From positions 1-64,000 of the forward strand of contig NZ_AUBV01000004.1 in assembly GCF_000429425.1 (NCBI RefSeq): a DNA stretch of 64,000 nucleotides. Direction: 5' to 3'. Shown here piece by piece: positions 53,741-60,935 of the stretch. Source of the DNA: Algoriphagus mannitolivorans DSM 15301 (lineage in GTDB: Bacteria; Bacteroidota; Bacteroidia; Cytophagales; Cyclobacteriaceae). The translations under genes were made by a program, and so were the position numbers. The notes beneath the pieces are model-generated. The model made no database searches. It worked only from the letters and a program-made list of their open reading frames with translations, and was not told the origin of the DNA. Numbering within the stretch: the stretch's first letter is position 1; each line of letters begins with the position of its first letter.

Positions 53741-53792
53741 GCCACAAAGTCACCAAGACACAATTAAATTAGTGACTTATTGCCTTCGTGGC
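53741..53792. repeat. Palindromic intergenic element with 21-bp arms
   Basis: Arms at 53741-53761 and 53772-53792 are imperfect reverse complements (16 of 21 positions). They contain GCCACAAAGTCAC on the left and CTTCGTGGC on the right, a sequence style common in Bacteroidota intergenic repeats. The element sits between two convergent genes and could also terminate both transcripts. Confidence 0.5.
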
Positions 53793-53797
53793 AATTC

Positions 53798-55705
53798 TTA
53801 TTCCTCTATCCCATCCAACTCACTCAATTCCAGCCATTCCAATTCCAATTCTTCCAACTCATTCCCGATCGCCTGAAGACGGTTGGAGTATTTCATCAAT
53901 AAATCCATATCTTCCATCCCAGCGGAGATTTGCTCTTCCAAGCCGATTTTTTCCTCCTCCAGTTTAGCAATGGTCTCATTGATTTTCTTGAATTCCTGCT
54001 TTTGCTTATAACTTGCTTTGGCTTTTTGGGTGCCCTCGGATTTCTCCTCTTTTGGCTCCTGCTTCACGTTTTTAACTTCTTCCGTCTTCGGACTTCTGTC
54101 TTCCATCGGATTCTCCTTTTCCCACTCGCGGAAGTCAGTATAGTTCCCCGGAAAATCCCGGATGACCCCTTCCCCTTCAAACACAAACAGGTGCTCTACC
54201 AAGCGGTCCATAAAGTATCGATCGTGAGAAACGATGATCAAGCAACCCGGAAAAGTGTCCAGAAACTCTTCCAAAATATTCAGCGTCATCAAATCCAGGT
54301 CATTGGTAGGCTCATCGAGAATCAGGAAGTTCGGATTCTTAATCAGTACCATCAGCAATTGAAGGCGTCTTCGCTCACCTCCACTCATTTTCCCGATTGG
54401 AGTGAATTGCTGCTTGGGAGGAAACCCAAATTGAGTTAAAAACTGACTCACGGTGATCGTCTGACCTTTGTCCAAAACAACTACTTCAGCCACTTCCTTC
54501 ACCACATCGATCAGACGCTTTTCCTCATCAAAACGGTCCTCTTCTTGCCGGTAATAGCCAAAGGCAGTGGTCTGACCTGCAGTAACCTTTCCGGAATCCG
54601 GATCTAAAAGCCCCGTGATCATTTTCAGAAATGTCGTTTTTCCGGCTCCATTGGGACCTACGATCCCAATTCGATCCTTTTTCTTGAAGATGTAGGAAAA
54701 ATCTTTTACCAAAACCTTGTCATCATAGGACTTGCTGATTTTGTCGATTTCGAGAATTTTATTCCCCAATCGTTGAGTAGAAACAGTGAGTTCAATGTCT
54801 CTTTCTTCCCGCTTGGTAAAAGCTTTTTCCTTGGTCTCTTCAAAGGCATCCACCCGATATTTGGCCTTGGTACCTCGAGCTTTAGGCTGTCGGCGGATCC
54901 AGTCCAATTCTTTCTTGTACAAACTTTTGGCCTTCTCGATTTCAATATCTTCGATCTGCATTCTCTCGGCCTTCTTGTCCAAGAAATACCCATAGTTTCC
55001 TTGGTAGCGATGGATTTTTCCTTGATCTAGCTCGAGGATTTCATTGGTCACTTTTTCCAAAAAATACCGATCGTGTGTCACCATGAAGATAGCCAGATTG
55101 GCCTTGGCCAGGTAATCTTCCAGCCATTCGATCGTTTCGAGATCCAGGTGGTTGGTAGGCTCGTCCAGCAGCAAGAGATCAGGCTTTTCCAGAATGGCCT
55201 TGGCCAAAGAAACTCGCTTCCGCTGACCACCGGAGAGATTGCCTACAGGCAGATCCGTATCGTGCAAACCGAGTTTTCCTAGAACCTCCTTGACCTGATA
55301 TTCAAAATCCCAAGCCTGAAGGGCATCCATTTTTTCAAACAGTTTGGACATCAGGTCCGAATTGTCAATTCCCCGCTCTGCATCCAACATGGCCTTGTGA
55401 TAATCCTCGATCACCCGAAGAACTTCTGAATTACTTTGGTCAAAAATGGTCTGGTAAATGGACAGGTTGGATTCAAAAACCGGATTTTGGTGCACATAGG
55501 CAATCTTGACCGCATTGTTCAATGCTACTTGTCCTGTGTCAGGGATTTCCAAACCCATGATAATTTTCATCAGGGTAGATTTCCCGGCGCCATTTATACC
55601 GACTAATGCGATTTTTTGCCCCTGAGAAATGCCAAAAGAAATATTGGAAAAAAGCTTCCGTTCCCCGAAAGCTTTACTGAGATTTTCAACCGAAAGGTAA
55701 TTCAT
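53798..55705 (-). CDS. uup: ABC-F family ATPase, Uup-like
   Basis: This 635-residue protein has two ABC domains without membrane helices. Walker A motifs are GINGAGKSTLMKIIM and GPNGAGKTTFLKMIT; signature motifs are NLSGGQRKRVSLAKAILE and KMSGGERRRLQLLMVLI. The C-terminal 70 residues form a coiled coil (ETIAKLEEEKIGLEEQISAG) as in Uup, the ABC-F member implicated in ribosome and replication-associated quality control. A -7-like TACTTTTG lies only 4 bases before the ATG, pointing to a leaderless transcript; the 11 extra upstream codons are therefore not used. Confidence 0.9.
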   Translation of the reverse strand: MNYLSVENLSKAFGERKLFSNISFGISQGQKIALVGINGAGKSTLMKIIMGLEIPDTGQVALNNAVKIAYVHQNPVFESNLSIYQTIFDQSNSEVLRVIEDYHKAMLDAERGIDNSDLMSKLFEKMDALQAWDFEYQVKEVLGKLGLHDTDLPVGNLSGGQRKRVSLAKAILEKPDLLLLDEPTNHLDLETIEWLEDYLAKANLAIFMVTHDRYFLEKVTNEILELDQGKIHRYQGNYGYFLDKKAERMQIEDIEIEKAKSLYKKELDWIRRQPKARGTKAKYRVDAFEETKEKAFTKREERDIELTVSTQRLGNKILEIDKISKSYDDKVLVKDFSYIFKKKDRIGIVGPNGAGKTTFLKMITGLLDPDSGKVTAGQTTAFGYYRQEEDRFDEEKRLIDVVKEVAEVVVLDKGQTITVSQFLTQFGFPPKQQFTPIGKMSGGERRRLQLLMVLIKNPNFLILDEPTNDLDLMTLNILEEFLDTFPGCLIIVSHDRYFMDRLVEHLFVFEGEGVIRDFPGNYTDFREWEKENPMEDRSPKTEEVKNVKQEPKEEKSEGTQKAKASYKQKQEFKKINETIAKLEEEKIGLEEQISAGMEDMDLLMKYSNRLQAIGNELEELELEWLELSELDGIEE

Positions 55706-56035
55706 GCCGCAAAAGTAAGGGAAATACCATTGAAACACGGTAGAAATACAATTGAAATAGATTCTCCTCCGTCGGATGAAATATTTCCCGAAGCATTTTT
55801 AGGTTGAGAAGGGTATTTCAATTCATTTCACCAAATGAAGGGAGGTGTATTACCAGCGTATTTCACAAAGCATATTTATTTTTGTCCTATGAAAACCATC
55901 CACGATATCCTCCAACTCCGGAATGCTCAAAATCTAACAATTGGAGGACATGAAAGTTACACTCCAAAGGTTCTATAATTTATATAAACTTATATTGGTA
56001 TTCACATCTAAATGGTATTGATGATAATTTCAGTT
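55706..56035. other. Intergenic region with promoter of uup and the fragment of a deformylase-like gene
   Basis: This stretch of 330 bases contains the uup promoter box (55710-55717) and the broken deformylase fragment (55889-55978), which is entered separately. Apart from these it is AT-rich, with partial repeats of attgaaa-type sequence (ATTGAAACAC, ATTGAAATAG), and holds no intact gene. Confidence 0.5.
55889..55978 (+). pseudogene. Truncated start of a peptide deformylase-like gene
   Basis: The first 20 bases, ATGAAAACCATCCACGATAT, are identical to the start of the intact deformylase gene at 57705. The encoded peptide begins MKTIHDILQL, then diverges, and ends in a stop after 29 codons. 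A TATTTTTG box lies 4 bases upstream. It appears to be a remnant left by a duplication or by the insertion of the propeller/peptide module between 56036 and 57492. The deformylase fold is absent. Confidence 0.6.
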
Positions 56036-57235
56036 TTATTTAAAATCATTGATTCGGATTTTTAATATGTATGGGTTTTCATACCGATCAAATTCTTGGT
56101 AAATGCGATTAACATTTGGATTATTATTTAGAAACTCGGGAAGTAAGGGATGCCCATCAAGCTTATCAATTCTCGATTTAATAGAATAAGGGTCCACTGC
56201 GAAATAAAGGAATTTACTATCACTTCCAATCGGAGTATAGATAAAGAAAGAACTCAAATCTGAAAAATCTTTTCCATATTGGTTCGCCCAACCTTTTACT
56301 ATTCTAACTTTATTTGTTGCCCTATCTACTATTGAAGTATAAAAATTCGAGCCCTTAATTACGAAAATAAATATATATTTATCAGTTGGTTGTATTGAAA
56401 AAACTGAAGCATAATCATTGGCTGCTGCTTGATTTCTAAAATCCATAATATTTTCAAAATCTCGATCAAAGAACTCTTTTGGAGTTTGAAATTTTCCAAA
56501 ATCCATTATATATTTTGCATTAGACCCATATTCACTTAGGGTGTAAAGCGTATCATTATCTGAATAAAAAAACTCAATCTCTTCATCCTTAGTATAGAAA
56601 GTGTCATTATTTAATACACTTAAATAACTTCTTTCATTTCCAATTTTACTGAATCCATTCTTCTTTTCACCGGTTTTTCCTGAGACCAAAACCGCACGAT
56701 CGCCATCTCCATTAAAAAATAATCCGCCGTATATAAAATAATCATCTCCTTTAGGCATAAAAGAAGTGGCTAAATAGAGATAGGGGTTGTTCCATTCATT
56801 TTGAAATTCCCCTTTAGAATTAAATCTTAATAATTTCCCATTGTTCTTATCTAATACCTCTATAAAATTTGAATCCGCATTCCATCGGATGTCATCCACA
56901 GATTGAAATTCTCCCGGACCATCCCCCTGCCCAGAAATAGAATCTAAAATCACTCCGTTTGCATCAAGCAGAATAATTCTATTGGAGGTTAGTAGCCAAT
57001 AATTATTTTGTATCGCTAGAATTCTTTTGATTTGTTTTATTGGGATATCTTCCGATCCTCGAATTGAGATCAATTCCTCTGTTGAAAAAATTGAGTCAAA
57101 TTCTTCGGGATTAGCATCCTCAAGATTTATAGCAATTAATTTAGAGTTACTAGTGTCAATTTTCTCAGGTGAAGAACAACTAAAAAACAACAAATATATA
57201 ATGGTAACCCGAGAAAGATTATGGATTTTCAACAT
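56036..57235 (-). CDS. 6-bladed beta-propeller lipoprotein
   Basis: This 399-residue lipoprotein has the signal peptide LSRVTIIYLLFFSC and a lipidated Cys. Six beta-propeller blades cover most of the rest, seen in ILLDANGVILDSISGQGDGP, FIEVLDKNNGKLLRFNSKGE and similar phrases. This family of Bacteroidota 6-bladed beta-propeller proteins is often encoded beside small secreted NVEALA-type peptides. Here a Cys-rich small secreted protein is encoded directly upstream, 62 bases away, with a hairpin between. The region is visibly more AT-rich than its neighbours, which suggests acquisition. The ligand is unknown, but binding of the small peptide at the cell surface is plausible. Confidence 0.8.
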   Translation of the reverse strand: MLKIHNLSRVTIIYLLFFSCSSPEKIDTSNSKLIAINLEDANPEEFDSIFSTEELISIRGSEDIPIKQIKRILAIQNNYWLLTSNRIILLDANGVILDSISGQGDGPGEFQSVDDIRWNADSNFIEVLDKNNGKLLRFNSKGEFQNEWNNPYLYLATSFMPKGDDYFIYGGLFFNGDGDRAVLVSGKTGEKKNGFSKIGNERSYLSVLNNDTFYTKDEEIEFFYSDNDTLYTLSEYGSNAKYIMDFGKFQTPKEFFDRDFENIMDFRNQAAANDYASVFSIQPTDKYIFIFVIKGSNFYTSIVDRATNKVRIVKGWANQYGKDFSDLSSFFIYTPIGSDSKFLYFAVDPYSIKSRIDKLDGHPLLPEFLNNNPNVNRIYQEFDRYENPYILKIRINDFK

Positions 57236-57249
57236 AAGAAAGCAGTTTT

Positions 57250-57276
57250 AAAGAGGGGTTATTCCCCTCTTTTTCA
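57250..57276 (-). terminator. Hairpin between the small peptide gene and the propeller gene (attenuator candidate)
   Basis: AAAGAGGGG (57250-57258) pairs perfectly with CCCCTCTTT (57264-57272) around a 5-base loop. On the minus strand it lies after the small-peptide gene and before the propeller gene, followed by TTTAAAA. It could reduce transcription into the propeller gene. Confidence 0.6.
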
Positions 57277-57297
57277 ATTTTTACAATTCATTGGATA

Positions 57298-57492
57298 CTA
57301 ACACGGAATTCTTGAACAAGTGTCCAAAGAGTTCGTGCTTTCTACACAACAATAGGTTGTTGGGCCTGTTTGTGCCAATTTGTAATACTTCGGCTTATCA
57401 GGATCTACCGATTCCTGAGAACTGGATTCGATAAGGGCAAACATCCCAAGGCTTAAGAGGATTGCTCTTTTTGCTAAAATTAGTTTTTTCAT
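57298..57492 (-). CDS. small secreted Cys-rich peptide precursor (NVEALA-like context)
   Basis: This 64-residue protein has a signal peptide (KLILAKRAILLSLGMFALIE), then an acidic and polar spacer (SVDPDKPKYYKLAQTG) and a C-terminal tail with four cysteines (TYCCVESTNSLDTCSRIPC). The layout, a signal peptide followed by a short cysteine-bearing peptide beside a 6-bladed propeller lipoprotein, matches the pattern of Bacteroidota NVEALA-type natural-product-like loci. The actual NVEALA motif is not present, so the family name is by context only. The pattern of cysteines suggests two disulfides or other post-translational change. Confidence 0.7.
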   Translation of the reverse strand: MKKLILAKRAILLSLGMFALIESSSQESVDPDKPKYYKLAQTGPTTYCCVESTNSLDTCSRIPC

Positions 57493-57611
57493 GATAATAA
57501 CGATTTTGTAAAAGATTATCCTCTACGCAAAGGTGATTAGTCAACCGACTAACTATTGAATATTTTTTATTTAGTTCTAAAATTATTTATCTCATTATGC
57601 AGATGGTTTTT

Positions 57612-57619
57612 TATTTTTG
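57612..57619 (+). promoter_or_regulatory. -7-like element upstream of the deformylase gene
   Basis: TATTTTTG matches TAnnTTTG and lies 85 bases before the deformylase start. The -33 box is weak. The same octamer precedes the fragmentary copy at 55877-55884. Confidence 0.35.
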
Positions 57620-57704
57620 TAAAGGGCTTTAACACCATTTAAAAGGCTAGGTATAGAAGGTTGCTCAGTAGGTATTTTTCAATTTTTTTATGTGCTTTAC
57701 TTTC

Positions 57705-58190
57705 ATGAAAACCATCCACGATATACTCAAACTTGGAGATCACAGACTTTACGAAGTCTGTGAACCCGTATTGGAATCCGATCTTTCCCTTGTCCCGGAA
57801 TGGACTCAGCAACTTCACGAGGCCATGGAGGACATCCGTCGGGTGTATGGATTTGGAAGAGGAATCGCAGCGCCTCAATTGGGGATTATGAAACGGATGT
57901 TTTATCTGAATTTGGATCGTCCTTATATCATTCTAAATCCTGAATTGAAGGGATTGAGTGAGGAACTTTTCGAACTCTGGGACGATTGCATGAGCTTTCC
58001 AAACTTACTTGTAAAAGTAAAAAGGCATCAAAGCCTAACTTTGGAGTACCTGGACGAAAACTGGAACAAGCAAACTTGGACAGTGGAGGGAGCGATCTCA
58101 GAACTCATCCAGCACGAATACGATCACCTGGATGGAGTGCTTTGTACAATGCGGGCGATTGATGAGAAGAGTTTTAAGTGGAAGGGATAA
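57705..58190 (+). CDS. peptide deformylase, divergent member
   Basis: This 161-residue metalloenzyme-like protein keeps the three deformylase motifs in altered form. Motif 1 is GRGIAAPQLGI, motif 2 is DDCMSFPN in place of the usual EGCLS, and motif 3 is QHEYDHLDGVL, the HExxH zinc site. The Cys, both His and the catalytic Glu are all retained, so activity is possible but motif 2 is unusual. It starts at the ATG at 57705; the five codons before it are probably not used. Its first 20 bases are repeated at 55889, beyond the propeller/peptide module. Confidence 0.83.
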   Translation: MKTIHDILKLGDHRLYEVCEPVLESDLSLVPEWTQQLHEAMEDIRRVYGFGRGIAAPQLGIMKRMFYLNLDRPYIILNPELKGLSEELFELWDDCMSFPNLLVKVKRHQSLTLEYLDENWNKQTWTVEGAISELIQHEYDHLDGVLCTMRAIDEKSFKWKG

Positions 58191-58292
58191 AATTCAAGAT
58201 AGCTGCGCAGATAAAAAAAGATAAGGCTAAAGCCGAGATACCTCAAGAAGTAAATTTCGCGAAGCATATCTTCTCTTTATTATCTTTAGCCT

Positions 58293-59237
58293 ATGAACTT
58301 CCCATCCCTCTCTGACATTCAGGATGCTCATGTCCGCATCCGTTCTTTTATCCATCGCACGCCGATCTTGACTTCTTCGGCGATCAATGAAATCGCAGGT
58401 TGTGAGATCTATTTCAAGTGCGAAAACTTCCAGAAAGTCGGAGCCTTCAAAGCCCGGGGCGCAGCCAATGCCGTAATGAAACTGTCTCCTGAAGAAAGAG
58501 AAAAAGGAGTGGCGACGCATTCTTCTGGAAATCATGCAGCAGCTTTGGCCAGAGCGGCAAGTGTGGCGGGAATCCCTTCCTATATCGTCATGCCTTCCAA
58601 TGCTCCCGAAATCAAAAAGAAAGCGGTGAAGGGCTATGGAGGTGAAATCATTGAATGCGAACCCAATCTCAAAGCCCGGGAAACAACACTGGAAGCGGTC
58701 GTCGAACGAACAGGTGCGACCTTTATTCCACCTTATGACTTTATGGACGTGATCGAGGGGCAGGCCACTTGCGCACTGGAGTTTTTGGAAGATCAGCCGG
58801 ATTTGGAAATCATCATGGCTCCGGTTGGAGGAGGAGGACTTTTGGGCGGGACAGCCTTGACAGCTCACTACCTGAACCCAGAGATTGAAGTCATCGCCGG
58901 AGAACCTGCGGGAGCAGATGATGCTTTCCGATCTTTCCATGCCGGACATATTATCCCCCAAACCGGTCCAAATACCATCGCAGATGGCTTATTAACCTCC
59001 TTGGGGGTACTCAATTTCGAGTTGATCCGGCTCCACGTAGATGATATTCTTTTGGCTACCGATCCCCAAATTATTGATGCTATGCGCTTGATTTATGAGC
59101 GAATGAAGATCGTGATCGAACCCTCCTGTGCCGTTCCTTTGGCGGCTTTATTGGCAAATAAAGATCGGTTTACAGGTAAGAACGTAGGGATTATACTTTC
59201 TGGAGGGAATGTGGATTTGGGAAAGTTGCCGTTCTGA
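58293..59237 (+). CDS. threonine/serine dehydratase or serine racemase-like PLP enzyme
   Basis: This 314-residue enzyme of fold type II binds PLP at the Lys in VGAFKARGAANAV. The phosphate-binding loop is MAPVGGGGLLGGTAL and the serine-binding region is ATHSSGNHAAALARAASVAG. No regulatory ACT domain is present, so it matches the short catabolic or racemase-type members and not the isoleucine-biosynthetic enzyme. It is preceded by TATCTTTA just 4 bases before the ATG. The neighbouring deformylase ends 102 bases upstream. The exact amino acid is unknown. Confidence 0.88.
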   Translation: MNFPSLSDIQDAHVRIRSFIHRTPILTSSAINEIAGCEIYFKCENFQKVGAFKARGAANAVMKLSPEEREKGVATHSSGNHAAALARAASVAGIPSYIVMPSNAPEIKKKAVKGYGGEIIECEPNLKARETTLEAVVERTGATFIPPYDFMDVIEGQATCALEFLEDQPDLEIIMAPVGGGGLLGGTALTAHYLNPEIEVIAGEPAGADDAFRSFHAGHIIPQTGPNTIADGLLTSLGVLNFELIRLHVDDILLATDPQIIDAMRLIYERMKIVIEPSCAVPLAALLANKDRFTGKNVGIILSGGNVDLGKLPF

Positions 59238-59356
59238 TTGAAATAGAAATTCCAAATTCTATTCAAGTCATACTTCTCCTAGCCTTAGAAAATTTGGAGA
59301 TTTTGGACTAATCTCAAGTTTATTTCGTATTTTATTGATAATAAACCCATTACGCC

Positions 59357-59800
59357 ATGAACATTATCACTAAAATCGAACACTGGGGAGACACACACCA
59401 CCCCAAATGGATAGATATCCTGAGAATCGCCCTTGGATTGGTGATTCTTTACAAAGGAATTCTCTTTATTTCCAACACCAATGCTTTGCTCCAATTGATG
59501 GAAAATGCAGACTTGCAATTCGTCAATCTGGGAGTGGCTCACTATGTCGCATTCGCCCACTTGATGGGTGGATTTCTGATTGCGATTGGTTTGGTCACCC
59601 GCTTTGCGATCATCTTCCAAATCCCGATACTTCTAGGGGCGGTATTTCTGGTTAACGTGCAGCAAGGATTTCTTTCTGTGGCCAATAACCTGGAGTTTGG
59701 CCTATCCTTGGTCGTGCTGATTCTCCTGATTGTATTTCTGATTATGGGATCGGGAAAATGGTCCGTGGATCACTGGATGAAAACCCATCCCAACGAATAG
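59357..59800 (+). CDS. DoxX family membrane protein
   Basis: This 147-residue protein has four predicted membrane helices (DILRIALGLVILYKGILFIS, VAHYVAFAHLMGGFLIAIGL, FAIIFQIPILLGAVFLVNVQ and LSLVVLILLIVFLIMGSGKW). The DoxX fold in bacteria is linked with thiosulfate:quinone oxidoreduction or with redox and metal-stress roles, but many members have no assigned function. It is alone between the dehydratase-like gene and a terminator. Confidence 0.83.
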   Translation: MNIITKIEHWGDTHHPKWIDILRIALGLVILYKGILFISNTNALLQLMENADLQFVNLGVAHYVAFAHLMGGFLIAIGLVTRFAIIFQIPILLGAVFLVNVQQGFLSVANNLEFGLSLVVLILLIVFLIMGSGKWSVDHWMKTHPNE

Positions 59801-60104
59801 ATTTCAATAACAGGAATAGCTTATCACCCCATTTTAGGGCCTGGATTTTTTGAATTCAGGCTCTTTTATTTCGGATTAAGAAGGGCTAATAGGCAAAAGT
59901 CCAAATCCTTTGATTTGAAACCTATTTAAAAAAAATGATTATCCGCAATTGCACCACAATCCAAAACTCCTTTGGTTGGCCGGTCGGAAGATCGAAGTCC
60001 GAAGCTGGCTAAAACTGAACTTCAAGCGGGATTCTATTTATTGTTTATGGCTTACTGGTTAGAAAGCGGATTTACATATAAAATAATTTTTTTACCTAAA
60101 TGCT
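59801..60104. other. Intergenic region without a gene
   Basis: This stretch of 304 bases holds a weak terminator for the DoxX gene and otherwise AT-rich sequence with no credible reading frame or repeat that I can see. Confidence 0.5.
59839..59869 (+). terminator. Likely terminator of the DoxX gene
   Basis: GCCTGGATTT and GAATTCAGGC pair at 8 of 10 positions and are followed by a T-rich run, 39 bases after the DoxX stop. Confidence 0.6.
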
Positions 60105-60812
60105 TTATCTATCCTCTTCAACCGTACCCTCATTTATCTCCATCAATATTTTACTTAACCCACCCATTCCATGGTCAATCACAAAATGCAAAGTTTGGTC
60201 CCCACTTTCTGTTTTATAACTTAGAATATCCAAGAAGTACCCATTTGCATCTTCCCCGGAGCCCATTTGGGTAATTTCCTTCCCCAAATATTTGCTGATG
60301 ATTATTGTCCCATCAATTGGCGAAATGACAAAATAGGGATTTTGTTTACTCCCATCTCCTGACGAAAGGATTGTCTCACACAAAAGGTTAAATCGATTTT
60401 CATACACATTTGCCATAGGTGTATTCTTTGATTTTTGGTAGGATTTCCAAAGTCCGTAGTTTAATGCTAGGCTAACTGGATTTATTTCAGATACCAATTT
60501 CCCGTATTTGAAGATCGTATCTGCAGGAAATTGCTCCGCGCCTAAAAAAGAACGTTCCAAGCCCACCATTCCATAAGCATTATAGGATTTTTGGGCTGTT
60601 TGCCCGACCAAAAGAGCCAACAGTTCCTCATTGGAGAAATCCTCTCCTTCAATCAAAAAGCTTTCTTTCAACTGCTTGTAAGATTGAGAATTACCTTCTT
60701 CCTGAGATTGCTTATATAATCTTGGATAATCCTTTTCATACTTAAAATCCTGTGAAAAAGATAAGGTGGAAATAAAAAGGAAGGTTAAAAAAAGGATAAA
60801 CATCTTCTTCAT
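60105..60812 (-). CDS. DUF4919-like secreted protein
   Basis: This 235-residue protein has a signal peptide (KKMFILFLTFLFISTLSFSQ). A helical middle section and a C-terminal strand-rich part with DGTIIISKYLGKEITQMGSG and TLHFVIDHGMGGLSKILMEI follow. The pattern, including a YNAYGMVGLERSFLGAEQF block, fits DUF4919, a Bacteroidota family with no known role. It is transcribed on its own, and the AT content is higher than in the adjoining genes. Confidence 0.68.
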   Translation of the reverse strand: MKKMFILFLTFLFISTLSFSQDFKYEKDYPRLYKQSQEEGNSQSYKQLKESFLIEGEDFSNEELLALLVGQTAQKSYNAYGMVGLERSFLGAEQFPADTIFKYGKLVSEINPVSLALNYGLWKSYQKSKNTPMANVYENRFNLLCETILSSGDGSKQNPYFVISPIDGTIIISKYLGKEITQMGSGEDANGYFLDILSYKTESGDQTLHFVIDHGMGGLSKILMEINEGTVEEDR

Positions 60813-60871
60813 AAAATATAATTTAAGGGTTTTACGATATTACTAGGTGAATTTATTATTTATTTTCTAGG

Positions 60872-60902
60872 CAAAAAAGCCCAAATCTCTCGACATGGGC
60901 CT
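60872..60902 (-). terminator. Terminator of the GMC oxidoreductase operon
   Basis: On the minus strand AGGCCCAT pairs with TTTGGGCT around a loop, followed by a T-run, encoded by AAAAAA at 60873-60878. It is 34 bases after the oxidoreductase stop codon. Confidence 0.7.
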
Positions 60903-60935
60903 ATTCATAATTCTTAATTCCTAATTCTCAATTTT

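Noticed and set aside
53930..54439. 169-codon plus-strand frame within the uup gene
   Set aside because: It is antisense to the ABC-F C-terminal region; the Leu/Phe-rich composition is the typical complement of coding sequence.
58227..58961. 244-codon antisense frame across the dehydratase-like gene
   Set aside because: It lies opposite a clear PLP enzyme; composition is Cys-, Arg- and Ser-rich and no domain is visible.
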